Shown: one piece after another, positions 26,061-35,987 of the stretch | Layout: each line of letters opens with the position of its first letter | How positions within the stretch are numbered: position 1 is the stretch's first letter | From: Ktedonobacter robiniae | GTDB taxonomy: Bacteria; Chloroflexota; Ktedonobacteria; Ktedonobacterales; Ktedonobacteraceae | DNA: 64,000 bases | Assembly (NCBI RefSeq): GCF_016587375.1 | Contig: NZ_BNJG01000003.1 | Location: forward strand, 186,001 to 250,000 | Direction: 5' to 3' | Notes under the pieces: model-generated | The model's database searches: none | The model's input: the letters and a program-made list of their open reading frames with translations, nothing else | Told to the model about the DNA's origin: nothing | Translations under genes and position numbers: made by a program

Positions 26061-27649
26061 TAGACGACAATCTGAAAGACCTGCCAGACCTACATGCCTT
26101 TCGTTTATTGCAACGAATAGGAAGAGGAGGTTTTGCAGATGTATACCTTGCCAGGCAGGAGCACCTCGATATGCTGGTTGCTATCAAGCTATTGCATAAC
26201 CGCCTGGATGGCGAGGACAAGCTTGAGAGCTTTCGTCAGGAAGCGCGCTTGATTGCTCAGCTTGAGCATCCCCATATCGTACGTGTGCTTGACTTTGGGA
26301 TTGTGGAGCAAACCCCTTACCTGGTAATGAACTATGCATCAGGGGGAACGCTGCGACAACGCGTCCCCAGAGGGAGTCGCTTACCCTTGCCACAGGTTGT
26401 CGAGTATGTAAGCCAGGTTGCCGATGCGCTCCAATGGGCGCATCGGCATCACGTTGTGCACCGCGATGTGAAGCCAGAGAACATTCTCTTTGGGAGTCAC
26501 GGGCAATTGCTCTTGAGTGATTTTGGCATTGCAATCATGGTTCAGGATCTCTCATCCGAAGGACACCATGTAGCAGGCACAGCAGCTTATATGGCACCTG
26601 AACAGGTGCAGAGGCGAACAGAACCTGCAAGCGATCAATATGCACTGGCTGTCATGGCTTATGAATGGCTCTGCGGAGAACGACCATTTCAGGGATCATC
26701 AATGCAGATGATGCTGCAACATCTATCAGCTCCCCCACCATCGTTTCCTCTATCTTTTGCGATACCAAGAGAGGTGGAGCGCGTCATACATAAAGCGTTG
26801 GCGAAGGAGCCCACAGAACGTTTTGCGTCGGTAGTGGAGTTTGCGCAGGCCCTCCGAAAAGCGAGCGCCTTACACTCCGCCTTTGTTGCTAGGCCTGATC
26901 AGTACCAACAGGATCAGCAAATCGCTCACCTGGAAACTACTGCCTCCGACGTGAACGTCGCCGCCTTGACCAGCGCACTCTATCTCTCACCTGGTGAAGA
27001 GAAGCCAGAACGCACCACTATTTTCCCTCTCCAGCGAGAGGCATTCGGGAGTGGTGGCGTTCTCGTAACCCTGGTGGCCTGCGTCTTCCCACTGTTGCTT
27101 CTGTTCCCAATGTTGATTGGAGAAGGTGCTCTCTACTCATACCTGAACGAGAATGAGTTGCCCTCACTCTGTCTTCTCGCCTGGCTTCTGCTTATCGGCC
27201 CGGTATTGGGAAGCAGGCGCGCGCCACTGGTAGTCGCGCTTGTCTATAGCCTTGTTTTGACGCCACTGCTGTTACAGGGGCGCATTCCCCTCTTCACCGC
27301 TCTAAGTACGACGCTGGCACAGATCGTCATAACCGCCGGAGCAGGGGCCTGGCAGGAGCGCAAGAGAGCGTATCAGTTTCTGTCATCATTGCTGCTTACC
27401 CTTGTAAGTATGGTCGCTTCAATCTCACTCAATTCATTCATTTTTCAACAACCGCTTTATTGTCCGTTTATCAGTATCTCAATATCTCATCCAACATCAT
27501 TAACAATTCTACCAATTGTAGCGTCGCTGCTGGCCGCGAGCCTGGAGTGGATAGTGTCTATCTGTATGCCATCATCGCGTCGCCTGTCATTGCCACAAGT
27601 AAAGGCTCAGCAGCACCGAAACGACATCCATGATCAGCGGACACAATAG
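26057..27649 (+). CDS. Active-type membrane Ser/Thr protein kinase
   Basis: 530 residues. IGRGGFADVYLA is the glycine loop, VAIKLL the ATP lysine, ESFRQEARLIAQLEHPHI the alpha-C Glu, HRDVKPENIL the catalytic loop, SDFGIA the Mg motif, and MAPEQ the APE. All catalytic residues are present, unlike the genes on either side. After about residue 290 comes a linker and then six or so membrane helices (about 340-520). The predicted topology is a cytoplasmic kinase tethered to the membrane. Coupled upstream by a 4-base overlap; the next gene follows after 35 bases. Confidence 0.92.
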   Translation: MIDDNLKDLPDLHAFRLLQRIGRGGFADVYLARQEHLDMLVAIKLLHNRLDGEDKLESFRQEARLIAQLEHPHIVRVLDFGIVEQTPYLVMNYASGGTLRQRVPRGSRLPLPQVVEYVSQVADALQWAHRHHVVHRDVKPENILFGSHGQLLLSDFGIAIMVQDLSSEGHHVAGTAAYMAPEQVQRRTEPASDQYALAVMAYEWLCGERPFQGSSMQMMLQHLSAPPPSFPLSFAIPREVERVIHKALAKEPTERFASVVEFAQALRKASALHSAFVARPDQYQQDQQIAHLETTASDVNVAALTSALYLSPGEEKPERTTIFPLQREAFGSGGVLVTLVACVFPLLLLFPMLIGEGALYSYLNENELPSLCLLAWLLLIGPVLGSRRAPLVVALVYSLVLTPLLLQGRIPLFTALSTTLAQIVITAGAGAWQERKRAYQFLSSLLLTLVSMVASISLNSFIFQQPLYCPFISISISHPTSLTILPIVASLLAASLEWIVSICMPSSRRLSLPQVKAQQHRNDIHDQRTQ

Positions 27650-27684
27650 CTGCTGAGCGTCTGCTTGCCTGGAGAGAGGGAAGA

Positions 27685-29331
27685 ATGGTCAACTATAAAG
27701 AACATCTTGGTAACTATCGCCTGCTTAAACCACTGGGTGAGAGCAAACTTGCCCAGGTGTACCTGGCTGAACATATACACCTGGGCACCCAGGCCGTAAT
27801 CAAGGTCTTGCATACGCGGGAATTGCAAGAAGAGCACGGAGAGCTTTTTAAGCAAGAGGCTTATATCCTGGCTCGCCTGGAGCATCCCCATATCTTGCGT
27901 ATACTCAATTTTGATCTTGATGAGGGAATACCCTTCCTGGTCATGTCCTACGCTTCAGGAGGCTCGCTCCAAATGCGTCATCCCTCTGGCAGCCGCGTAC
28001 CTCTTCCCCGGGTGAATGACTATGTTCAGCAGATAGCGGCAGCATTGCAATATGCGCATGAACAAAAGATTATCCATCGGAATGTCAAACCCAAAAACCT
28101 TCTGATAGGAGCGCATGGTGAAATTCTTCTGACTGACTTTAGTATTGCCTCGCAGAGTCGGAGTATGGCCGGTGGAATTGTCGGTACACCAACCTACGCG
28201 GCCCCTGAGCAGATGTACCAGCAAGCTGTAGCCGCCAGCGACCAATATGCGCTTGGCATTATCGTCTATGAGTGGCTGTGTGGACACGTCCCCTTTCAAG
28301 GTACCTTCGCGGAAATACTCTCCCAGCATTATTCAGCGCCCGTACCTTCTCTTCGTCAGCAGACAGGGCTCTCATCAGCCGTTGAGCATGTTGTGCTAAG
28401 AGCACTGGAGAAGGAGCCAGAGCAGCGTTTCCCCTCGCTCCAGGCATTTGCGAAGGCATTTCAGGACGCAGTTGATCAGCAGGAACGGGCCGCGAGAAGG
28501 ATCAGCGAAGGGAAAGGAGATGAGCCATCTTCGGCGGAGCAGACCGCGATGGTGCTGAGAGATACCGATGAAGAAGATACGAACGAAAGTGAACAATCGC
28601 CCGCGTATATACCTTCTCAGCCTCTTGTTGAGGACGACATAAAGCATTTCCCGCTCTTTCGCGGTGCACCACGCTGGCGTGACATACTGGTCATCCCAGG
28701 ATATATCGTGAGCCTTGTGCTGCTCATCCTGCTGGCCTATATATTGAGACCGACCTCATCTTCAGGTGTGGTTACACAGGGTGGAGAGCTCTCTCCCGAG
28801 GGTTTAAGTACCGTGGTGTTTGTTTTTCTCTTATGGGTATTTATTGGCACCTGGATGTTACTGGCTGGTGCCATGCTTGGCTGGTGGCGGGGATGCTGTG
28901 CCATGTTTCTCACGGGTTTGCTGCTCTACATCTTGTATCCCCAGGCATTGGGACCCATCCTGGTGTTTACAAGTACCACGCTATTGTGTGCCTGCTTAAG
29001 CGGTGTTTTATTGGAATATCGTCAATATCGTCGGCAGCGCAGCTTCCTGGCGAACTGGGGCATTCTGAGTCTGGCCTTTCTTCTCTCCTCCTCGTGGATG
29101 ATGTTCCTCTTGGAGATTGTAGGGGGGCCTTTTCTCTCTCCCACACTTCGTATAGGGGAGGGCGGCTGGATGTTTATGTATGGGCCAATTGCTGCCCTGA
29201 CTATGTCTGTCATAGATTGTGCGCACTGTCTCGGAGGTTCCCTCTTTCTGGCTCCACTGGTTGCCGGTATTGAGGTTGGATTGGCGCAGTTAGACAACTT
29301 TAGAAAGGTAAGAATGATAGAAAATGAATAG
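27685..29331 (+). CDS. Membrane kinase-fold protein, probably catalytically impaired
   Basis: 548 residues with a start supported by GAGAGAGGGAAGA. Kinase fold about 1-275, acidic linker, then membrane helices (about 330-545). The ATP Lys (AVIKVL) and alpha-C Glu are kept, but the glycine loop is LGESKLAQV, the catalytic Asp is Asn (IIHRNVKPKN) and DFG is DFS. The Asp-to-Asn change should abolish normal phosphotransfer. It ends by overlapping the next gene by 8 bases. Third member of the pseudokinase/kinase/pseudokinase set. Confidence 0.88.
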   Translation: MVNYKEHLGNYRLLKPLGESKLAQVYLAEHIHLGTQAVIKVLHTRELQEEHGELFKQEAYILARLEHPHILRILNFDLDEGIPFLVMSYASGGSLQMRHPSGSRVPLPRVNDYVQQIAAALQYAHEQKIIHRNVKPKNLLIGAHGEILLTDFSIASQSRSMAGGIVGTPTYAAPEQMYQQAVAASDQYALGIIVYEWLCGHVPFQGTFAEILSQHYSAPVPSLRQQTGLSSAVEHVVLRALEKEPEQRFPSLQAFAKAFQDAVDQQERAARRISEGKGDEPSSAEQTAMVLRDTDEEDTNESEQSPAYIPSQPLVEDDIKHFPLFRGAPRWRDILVIPGYIVSLVLLILLAYILRPTSSSGVVTQGGELSPEGLSTVVFVFLLWVFIGTWMLLAGAMLGWWRGCCAMFLTGLLLYILYPQALGPILVFTSTTLLCACLSGVLLEYRQYRRQRSFLANWGILSLAFLLSSSWMMFLLEIVGGPFLSPTLRIGEGGWMFMYGPIAALTMSVIDCAHCLGGSLFLAPLVAGIEVGLAQLDNFRKVRMIENE

Positions 29332-30244
29332 TATATCATCGACTATGGCTATGCAATTTGATCCATCTCAGCGATGGAAGAGCTTGAGTGTCCTATGGTC
29401 TGCCGTGCAAGTCTTTTTTTTCGGCGTGAGCATCCTCCTCTTGCTGCTGATGGTGAGTTTCAATCTGCAAATTCTCCCTGAACGAGGGCAGATAGAATTC
29501 GCCTTCATTGTCATTGTCGTCCCCATACTCCTGATTCTTAGTATTGTTCAGGCTCAACGCTCGTATCATCAAAGCGTCTCACGCCGCCGACAGATCCTCA
29601 GTGGAGAGTGGCAGGAACGCACGCAATTTCAGCCCGCGCCTCAGAACCAGAATGCGCTGCCGTCAACGCCGATATGGCTGGGCATCCGTCTCAATCTGGC
29701 ACCAATCATCCTGAACTTCATTCTCATTCTCCTATGTTTTGGGGGCATCCTGCTGTTACTCTGGTCGCTTTACTCCACCTGGGCCACCTTCCTGAACAAC
29801 TATGGCAACGCAGCCACAGCGATAGCATTGGATGCCTGGCTCAGGTATGTCGTTCTTGCAATCATCTTGTGGGTAACCTGGACCGCCCTGGGAGTCTTTG
29901 TCAACTTGAGGATGCGTCGCTGGCTCTGTCCAGAGCTTGAGGCGACGGAGGATGGCCTGGCAGCCTGGTATCCTGGCGAGGAAGTGATTATCCCATGGGA
30001 CGACGTTCGCTACTTCGCGCTTGTCAAGCAACATAAATCATCACCAGACCCAAACAACTGGGCCTATGAGATCGGCGATGGCGAGAAAAGTATTCGCTGG
30101 CAGCAGCCATACATGGCAAAGCGCATGTACCCCCTCTACGTATCAGAGCTTCCGCGAGACCAGTATGAGCAAGAGTTTGCCAATCTCCTCTCACTGATCG
30201 CGGCGCGAACGGGGCGGCCGCTGCTTGACATGCGCTTGAAATAA
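29324..30244 (+). CDS. Four-helix membrane protein, end of kinase operon
   Basis: 306 residues. Hydrophobic helices lie near 25-50, 60-80, 125-150 and 175-195, followed by a soluble C-terminal domain of about 100 residues with GLAAWYPGEEVIIPWDDVRYFAL, which resembles a PH/DUF-like beta domain of small bacterial membrane proteins. No catalytic motif is recognised. It overlaps the kinase-like gene by 8 bases and is probably co-expressed as a partner or substrate. Function unknown. Confidence 0.7.
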   Translation: MNSISSTMAMQFDPSQRWKSLSVLWSAVQVFFFGVSILLLLLMVSFNLQILPERGQIEFAFIVIVVPILLILSIVQAQRSYHQSVSRRRQILSGEWQERTQFQPAPQNQNALPSTPIWLGIRLNLAPIILNFILILLCFGGILLLLWSLYSTWATFLNNYGNAATAIALDAWLRYVVLAIILWVTWTALGVFVNLRMRRWLCPELEATEDGLAAWYPGEEVIIPWDDVRYFALVKQHKSSPDPNNWAYEIGDGEKSIRWQQPYMAKRMYPLYVSELPRDQYEQEFANLLSLIAARTGRPLLDMRLK

Positions 30245-30255
30245 TCGTGTGTATG

Positions 30256-30870
30256 TCAGCTATTCATTTTGCTCGTTTCTGGGGAGGGCGGGTCTTGCTC
30301 TGCACCTCCCTGTTCCTGCACAAGTTGAGCGTGGAGTTCCCGGGTAGCGGCCGTTTTGGGGTGAGCTTCTCCCAGAGACAACGAGCGGACCTTCAGGGCA
30401 CGCTCAGCAAAAGAGTTCTTCAGGGATCGCATCTGGCTGCAGCAGCGCACAGACCCGCAAAAAGTCCCGCACCGCTGGGTGGCGTTCGGCTATCGCCGCG
30501 ACAGCAAGAGCAAACGTCGTGGACACTGGCAGCGGGTGATTCTGTGCACCCTCTCCTCGCTGCTGGAGCAGGGCAGTACGCCGGGTACGGAAGAGATCCA
30601 GGTAGGCTCCAGCCTGATCGAGCGCCAGGGGCAATCCTCCTGTCGCCGTGACCAGTTCCGCCGCTGCCGCGTAGTGGGACGGCTGTTGCACGGAAAGCTG
30701 ATACATGGGTTCGCCAGTCGCTTCCGCCTCCAACACTCTGGCACGACGCAACAGGAATAATATCCCTTCCCTGTGCTTCATGGGCAAGAGGGAGATGCCT
30801 CGCGCATGTGTCCCCAACGCCTGCCCCCTGCCGTCTCGGCTGCCCTTTCCTCATACACTTGAGATGGTAC
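30256..30870 (-). pseudogene. NB-ARC/TPR (STAND-type) gene remnant
   Basis: One minus-strand block (about 30870 to 30404) reads GILFLLRRARVL, TATGGLPLALDQAGAYLD and FLRVCALLQPDAIPEELF, the C-terminal NB-ARC/winged-helix part. At about 30415 the frame changes and a second block reads FAERALKVRSLSLGEAHPKT, a terminal TPR, ending at 30256. The P-loop is absent and hundreds of residues between the blocks are missing, joined at CTCTTTTGC. This is a deletion relic. Remaining bases to 31209 hold the promoter region of the next kinase. Confidence 0.7.
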
Positions 30871-31209
30871 ATGTTCATCATGTATGGTGCACACGGCATG
30901 GATTGGGTTGACGAACACGGCGGTCTCCTCGGCGCGTTTTTACTATGATAACGCTCATCCCCAACCTTATTCAGGACCTGGGCAATACTCAGCCAGCAAT
31001 GGTCGTTTCCTGGAGATCACAATCAGCCGAGAAGAAACTATTGAAGCCGCTGATGGCCCCAACTGTTCGTTTTTTTGAATATAAGCTGGTCCTATGTTCG
31101 TGAAGCGGTAATTGTATCTATTTTCCTCCCTCTCCCGTCTGTGTCTGTGCTATACTTCCATTGTTTATCTCTACAGAAACGCTATTATTTCTCTGCTCTG
31201 GGGGAAGGC

Positions 31210-33162
31210 ATGTCTTTCGAAGGCCGTCAACTGGGACATTATCATTTGCTGCGTCTAATTGGTAGTGGGGGCATGGGCGAAATCTACCAGGCTGAAGATA
31301 CCCATATCCCGCGCCAGGTGGCTGTTAAAGTTATCCGTGATGAAAAAGATCTTTCTTATGGCGATAGCCACGTCTCATCAGATGCGGAACGGCTCTTTCA
31401 ACGCGAGATGAAGGCTATCTCCTTGCTTGATCATCCACACATCTTACCCGTGTTCGACTACGGCGCAGACCAGGTACATGAGGACACGCTCACCTACCTG
31501 GTTATGCCCTATCAACCAGAGGGCTCATTGCTCGATTGGCTGCGTAAGCGTGGTACTAATAAGTTGCTTGCTCCCGGCGAGAGCATTCATATTCTACTTC
31601 AAGCTGCTGATGCTCTACAGCACGCACATGAACGACACATTGTTCACCAGGATATCAAACCATCCAATTTCCTCATCCGCATACGTAACAGCGCGACAGA
31701 GATGCCCGATGTGTTGCTAGCCGATTTTGGCATTGCCAAATTTATCAATGCCACTGCCACTGTGAGCCAGAGCGTGCGTGGCACCCCTATTTATATGTCT
31801 CCTGAACAATGGGAAGGCCAGCCCGTGCCTGCCAGCGATCAATACGCCCTCGCCATCATGGCTTTTCAATTATTGACTGGTTATGTCCCCTTTCGGGGCA
31901 GCCCTGGGCAGGTCATGCGCCTGCATCTTACCGCGCAGCCTCCCACACCCAGTAAGCTCAACCCACAGCTCTCAGCGGAGATCGATGCTGTGCTTCTCCA
32001 TGCTCTCGCGAAACGGCCCGAAGAGCGATTTTCCTCAGTACTACAATTTGCGCAAGCTCTCCAGCAGGCATTTCTCCAGGATATCGAATCCCAATCCACA
32101 TCTATTGCGCATAACCAGAACTCTCAGACTGCCTCTCATTCCCTTTTGACCCTCAAGAGACAATCGGTCGCGTCAAACACCCCCTTCCATGACATACAGG
32201 AGGCCAACGCTACAAGCAAACCACTTCACAATCTCCAGCAAGCAAGCACTATTTCACCAGCGGCTTCTCCGATAACCCCCGCTTTATCCACTCCATCATT
32301 TAGGCCCGTTATTTCCCAGCCAGTATCGACGACTACGCCTACAACACCGCTCGACCAGCAGGCACAGCCTCGCTTCAGGCTTTCTCACTTGCAGAAACTT
32401 CTTCTGATCGCTGGTGTTGTCCTCCTCATCCTGAGCAGCAGCATCGCGCTCGCTACTGTTGTTAGCAGGGCAGCTAATTCTGATAGGCAAACAGTTGCTA
32501 CTGCCACAGCGAACAGTGTTCGAACTTCTCAGGCAAACGCATCTGCAACCACACAGGCACGCAAGAACGCTACAGCTACCGCCATTGCCAACGATCCTTA
32601 CCTCTCTGGCAAAGGCACACTACTGGTCAGCGATCCTCTGAGCGTGCCAAAGCTCTGGAAGAACACTACATCTGGTGACTGGGGTGGTACATGCACGTTT
32701 AGGAATGGCATATATCATACTATGCAAAATATTGGCCCCAATCGCTCTTTCCATTGCGATGCTGGTACTCTCCAGGTCAGTAACTTCATATATGAAGTGC
32801 AGATGACCATTCTCAAAGGTGATTGCGGAGGCATAACGTTCCGCTATGCCAATAGCGATCATTCAGGTTACAGATTCCGGGTATGTGCCGATGGAACCGC
32901 CCGCCTCAGCGTATATCCTAATGGCGCAACGTACAACATATTATTTGATAGCGCGTCTCCTGCTATCAAGCAAGGCTTCAACCAGAGTAATGTCATAGCA
33001 GCGGTAGCTAACAGCAATCACGTTGACCTGTATGTAAATAAACAAAAAATCGGCAGCGCCACCGATGATACGTTCGGCAAAGGCATGCTCGCGCTCTTCA
33101 CTTCGGATCTTAATAAGCCTACTGAGATCGCTTTCAGCAACGCGCGCATCTGGCAGCTTTAG
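31210..33162 (+). CDS. Ser/Thr protein kinase with single TM and extracellular sensor
   Basis: 650 residues from ATG 31210, with GGGGAAGG before it; an upstream in-frame ATG at 31075 adds an unlikely tail. IGSGGMGEIYQA, VAVKVI, HQDIKPSNFL, ADFGIA and MSPEQ give a complete active site (HQD replaces HRD but the Asp is present). The kinase domain covers about 10-290, then a Ser/Thr/Pro-rich linker, one helix KLLLIAGVVLLILSSSIALA near 400, a Thr/Ala-rich stalk, and a 190-residue C-terminal LamG/3-keto-disaccharide-hydrolase-like jelly-roll with several Cys. The ligand is probably a carbohydrate or wall component, by analogy. Confidence 0.9.
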   Translation: MSFEGRQLGHYHLLRLIGSGGMGEIYQAEDTHIPRQVAVKVIRDEKDLSYGDSHVSSDAERLFQREMKAISLLDHPHILPVFDYGADQVHEDTLTYLVMPYQPEGSLLDWLRKRGTNKLLAPGESIHILLQAADALQHAHERHIVHQDIKPSNFLIRIRNSATEMPDVLLADFGIAKFINATATVSQSVRGTPIYMSPEQWEGQPVPASDQYALAIMAFQLLTGYVPFRGSPGQVMRLHLTAQPPTPSKLNPQLSAEIDAVLLHALAKRPEERFSSVLQFAQALQQAFLQDIESQSTSIAHNQNSQTASHSLLTLKRQSVASNTPFHDIQEANATSKPLHNLQQASTISPAASPITPALSTPSFRPVISQPVSTTTPTTPLDQQAQPRFRLSHLQKLLLIAGVVLLILSSSIALATVVSRAANSDRQTVATATANSVRTSQANASATTQARKNATATAIANDPYLSGKGTLLVSDPLSVPKLWKNTTSGDWGGTCTFRNGIYHTMQNIGPNRSFHCDAGTLQVSNFIYEVQMTILKGDCGGITFRYANSDHSGYRFRVCADGTARLSVYPNGATYNILFDSASPAIKQGFNQSNVIAAVANSNHVDLYVNKQKIGSATDDTFGKGMLALFTSDLNKPTEIAFSNARIWQL

Positions 33163-33367
33163 GATGATTTATTACTGAGAAGATCACTCTAGCACAGTTC
33201 CAGTATCAGCAGCGTTGATCCGGTATCGTCTCAACAACGCTGCTGATACCACCAACATTCTGATCAAAGCTCGACCAATACGATCTGTTATCGCTTCAGT
33301 TTGCTAGTCATGGGAGTGCTTTCCCCGCTCAGATTCCTCCTTTTACCATTACGTCGCCAGCGGCCCG
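33163..33367. other. Short convergent intergenic region
   Basis: About 205 bases. AGCAGCGTTG and CAACGCTGCT (about 33210-33245) form a small imperfect dyad that could be a terminator. Nothing else seen. Confidence 0.35.
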
Positions 33368-33949
33368 TCATGCGCGCGCGTAGCGCATGAACACAACGCC
33401 TGATGGCAGTGATCTGGCTTCGAGCAGGCGCAGATGAACGCGCAGAGCCTCAGGAAAAAGCTTCTTGCCACTGCCGAGCACAACCGGGTAAACATGCAGG
33501 CTATATTCATCAATCAGATCGTGCTCGGCCAAGGTATGAACCAGCACGCTGCTGCCATCGATGACGATGTTCTTGCCGGACTGTGCTTTCAAGGTGCGCA
33601 CTTCCTCGACAACATTGCTGCTAATCAAGGTTGAGTTGCGCCAGGCCGAGGCCGTTGTTAGGGTTGTGGAAACAACGTACTTCGGCATGCTGTTCATGAG
33701 ATCGCCAAAGGGGTCCCCGGCTGGCATGGGTTCAAATGCCCCGCCGTGTATCTGCCAGGTTTTGCGCCCCAGAAGCAGCGCGTCAGTTTGGCTCATTTCC
33801 TCAAAGAAGTGCGCGCCAATGTCATCGTGCCAGAACGGCCATGTCCACCCGCCATGGGTGAAGCCGCCCTCGGTATCTTCTTCTGCGCCACCAGGCGCTT
33901 GTATGACATTGTCCAACGACACAAACTCTGAGACAACGATCTTTCGCAT
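33368..33949 (-). CDS. Dihydrofolate-reductase/RibD C-terminal-like protein
   Basis: 193 residues from ATG 33949 (MRKIVVSEFVSLDNVIQAPGG), with GGAGGG directly upstream; an upstream ATG at 34003 would run into repeat B. ALLLGRKTWQIHGGAFEPM is the nucleotide-binding Gly-Arg-Lys-Thr region, and IDGSSVLVHTLAEHDLIDEYSL with YPVVLGSGKKLFPE are the standard family blocks. It is a single-domain member of the family used as a small reductase of unknown substrate in many soil bacteria. Confidence 0.88.
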   Translation of the reverse strand: MRKIVVSEFVSLDNVIQAPGGAEEDTEGGFTHGGWTWPFWHDDIGAHFFEEMSQTDALLLGRKTWQIHGGAFEPMPAGDPFGDLMNSMPKYVVSTTLTTASAWRNSTLISSNVVEEVRTLKAQSGKNIVIDGSSVLVHTLAEHDLIDEYSLHVYPVVLGSGKKLFPEALRVHLRLLEARSLPSGVVFMRYARA

Positions 33950-33983
33950 GATTCCCTCCATATTATTTCTTTTCGATACTCTA

Positions 33984-34098
33984 TCGAAAGGGATGTTTCC
34001 CAAAAAGGATGTTTCCCAGAGGGCTCTCGACGCACACGAGCCTCCGCCTCTACCTGGCTAGCAGGAGGTCTTTCCTCCTGCTAGCGAACTCTGGTGAA
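33984..34098. repeat. Interspersed hairpin repeat, copy B
   Basis: Second copy of the repeat at 23831-23928, with a partial duplication of AGGATGTTTCCCA. Hairpin CTAGCAGGAGG (34058-34068), loop TCTTT, CCTCCTGCTAG (34074-34084). The first stem pairs are CTAG where copy A has CCAG/CTGG, and the loop is the reverse complement of copy A's loop. Confidence 0.75.
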
Positions 34099-34201
34099 TC
34101 CCTTGCCTCCCTGTTTGGGGGCGATGAGAGGAGCATCCTGCGATCTGAGGATGCCCCTGGTCGTGATTCTTGTGAGATTCCCTGGACAGGGATAGTATGC
34201 C

Positions 34202-34918
34202 TCAAGGAAAAGGGGTTGTCTTGTACAAAAACGAAAGCTGCTCAGGTCGGCTGTGATGAAGCAATTGAGCGGGAGTTTGGCCAATGAAGTGCCCCAGCGA
34301 CCTGGTGAGATGTGGCTGATCGTAATAGCCAGCCTGCACAATGGTGTCGAGAATTGAGACGCCTTGCAGTAAGAGGAAGGTGGCAGAGCGGGCTCGTTCG
34401 ATTTGTCGGACAGCGCTCTGGGTGATCCCGATAGACTGCAAGAACCGATACTGGACCGAGCGCACGGTCAGGTCGTTGAGGTGTCCCTGTAGGGCAGCCT
34501 CGATGATGGGATCATGAACCAGCAACCCCTCATGCACCAGCCTGTCAACAAAGGTATCGGCATTCTCATAGGTAGGAAATTGCCAGGCCGAGCCACCCAG
34601 CCAGAAGGTGGTGTTGGAAGAGGCTTCCAGGTTCACCGAGTCATCCACCAGCGATCTTACAGGCAGATGGGGCAGAAACACGCCCGGCTTCAACAAGATG
34701 CCAACCCACTCCCCCTCGGCAGGACAGTCTCCAACCGGGGTGGCTTTGGTCTCGGGCCCCCGCACCGTCAGGGTGATCTTGCCCTGGAGTTTACTCACGA
34801 CAAGCTCAAGGCGGCTCACGGCAATAGAGAGAAACGGGTGAGAACCCTCACTATGGGTGCACCAGATCCGTTCGACAAAAGGCGAGTCCGAGGGTCTCTG
34901 CGCATCAAAGAAAATCAT
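34202..34918 (-). CDS. AraC-family transcriptional regulator
   Basis: 238 residues. N-terminal part (about 1-135) contains FVERIWCTHSEGSHPFLSIAVS and LPHLPVRSLVDDSVNL, a cupin-like sensor domain of the DUF6597-type. The C-terminal HTH_18 has SVRSVQYRFLQSIGITQSAV-like and GVSILDTIVQAGYYDQPHLTRS, ending FIGQTPAQLLHHSRPEQ. GGAGAC lies before the ATG. It probably controls the adjacent DHFR-like gene or itself; no operator was identified. Confidence 0.85.
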   Translation of the reverse strand: MIFFDAQRPSDSPFVERIWCTHSEGSHPFLSIAVSRLELVVSKLQGKITLTVRGPETKATPVGDCPAEGEWVGILLKPGVFLPHLPVRSLVDDSVNLEASSNTTFWLGGSAWQFPTYENADTFVDRLVHEGLLVHDPIIEAALQGHLNDLTVRSVQYRFLQSIGITQSAVRQIERARSATFLLLQGVSILDTIVQAGYYDQPHLTRSLGHFIGQTPAQLLHHSRPEQLSFLYKTTPFP

Positions 34919-35987
34919 GCTTTTGTCTCCGATGTCTGCATTCGTTATGAATAGCAGTTTGTAAATAAGCTGAAACTTCGACCAATTTTTAAGCGAAACC
35001 TGGATCTATCCACGGCATACGTAACGAGTTCTACCTCATCAGTAAATTGGTCTGAAAGCGTCCATCATTGCTTAACTGTTTCTATAAGGCAGAGGTATTT
35101 TTGAGTCTTTGCAGAAAAAAGTGAGAGCCTTGCTATGCTGAAGGCACAAATGCTGGCACTCACCAGTTCTCATTCTGAGACAAACAAAGAAAAACGGAAG
35201 GGCTCATCTCCATTGGTGCTGTTTCAAAGAATATTTGCCTGATGAGGTGATTCGAGATTGGCACTCTTAGCCATATCTTCTTTAAGCGCAATCATTGAGT
35301 TTTATCAATAAGGGTAGGGCCTCCTTATCATCAAAATTGCGTTTGAGCCCTTCATCAGCAAAATACAAAAATTTTGTGTTTTGTCTTCAAACCTTTTTCT
35401 CGCTGTCGAGAAAGATAAGGCATGAAAAAACCTAAAATCGCTTGGATATAACATTTCTCGAACACATTTTGGCAAGCCTTAAGGAGCAAGAGGGCACGGA
35501 TCAACTTAAGGAGGTACTTTGCGTGATAATTTATCTCCGACATGAATGACCGGGAATTCCTCGGCACAATCTTTGTAATGTTGATTCTTCTTATGTAATT
35601 TCTTATGTAATTTTCAAGCTCAATAGAAGTAAAAATTAGCATCCCGCGAGTTTTTTTTCGCATTCTACCATAAAAAAATCCAGAGATACACGAAATAACC
35701 GATAAAAAGTACTGATCTTGCTCTCAATGAGATGCATTTTTTGTACATTTAACAAAATCGTCCCAAATGGTATGAAATTTCTAAAGAAGTGCCCGTGAAG
35801 GAGGAAGATCTATACTTAAGAGTAATAATGGCGAAAATGAAGGGAGAGTACAAAAATGGGCCATTTTGTTGGGAGGATTCCGTCACGTTCGCATGAATGG
35901 TGGCAATGAGTGCCAGCCATCCTCCCATGAAAACCTCCTGTTCGCCATTAGAGGATCGTTTCTTTTCACACAAAAAAGGAGTTTTCC
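34919..35987. other. AT-rich 1.07-kb intergenic region
   Basis: No credible gene on either strand and no repeat of note. It must contain the promoter and leader of the secreted protein at 35988, whose AAAAAGGAG site is at 35973-35980. Confidence 0.4.

Noticed and set aside
35355..35663. 102-residue minus-strand ORF in the AT-rich gap
   Set aside because: Low-complexity, no homologous motif and no good start site.
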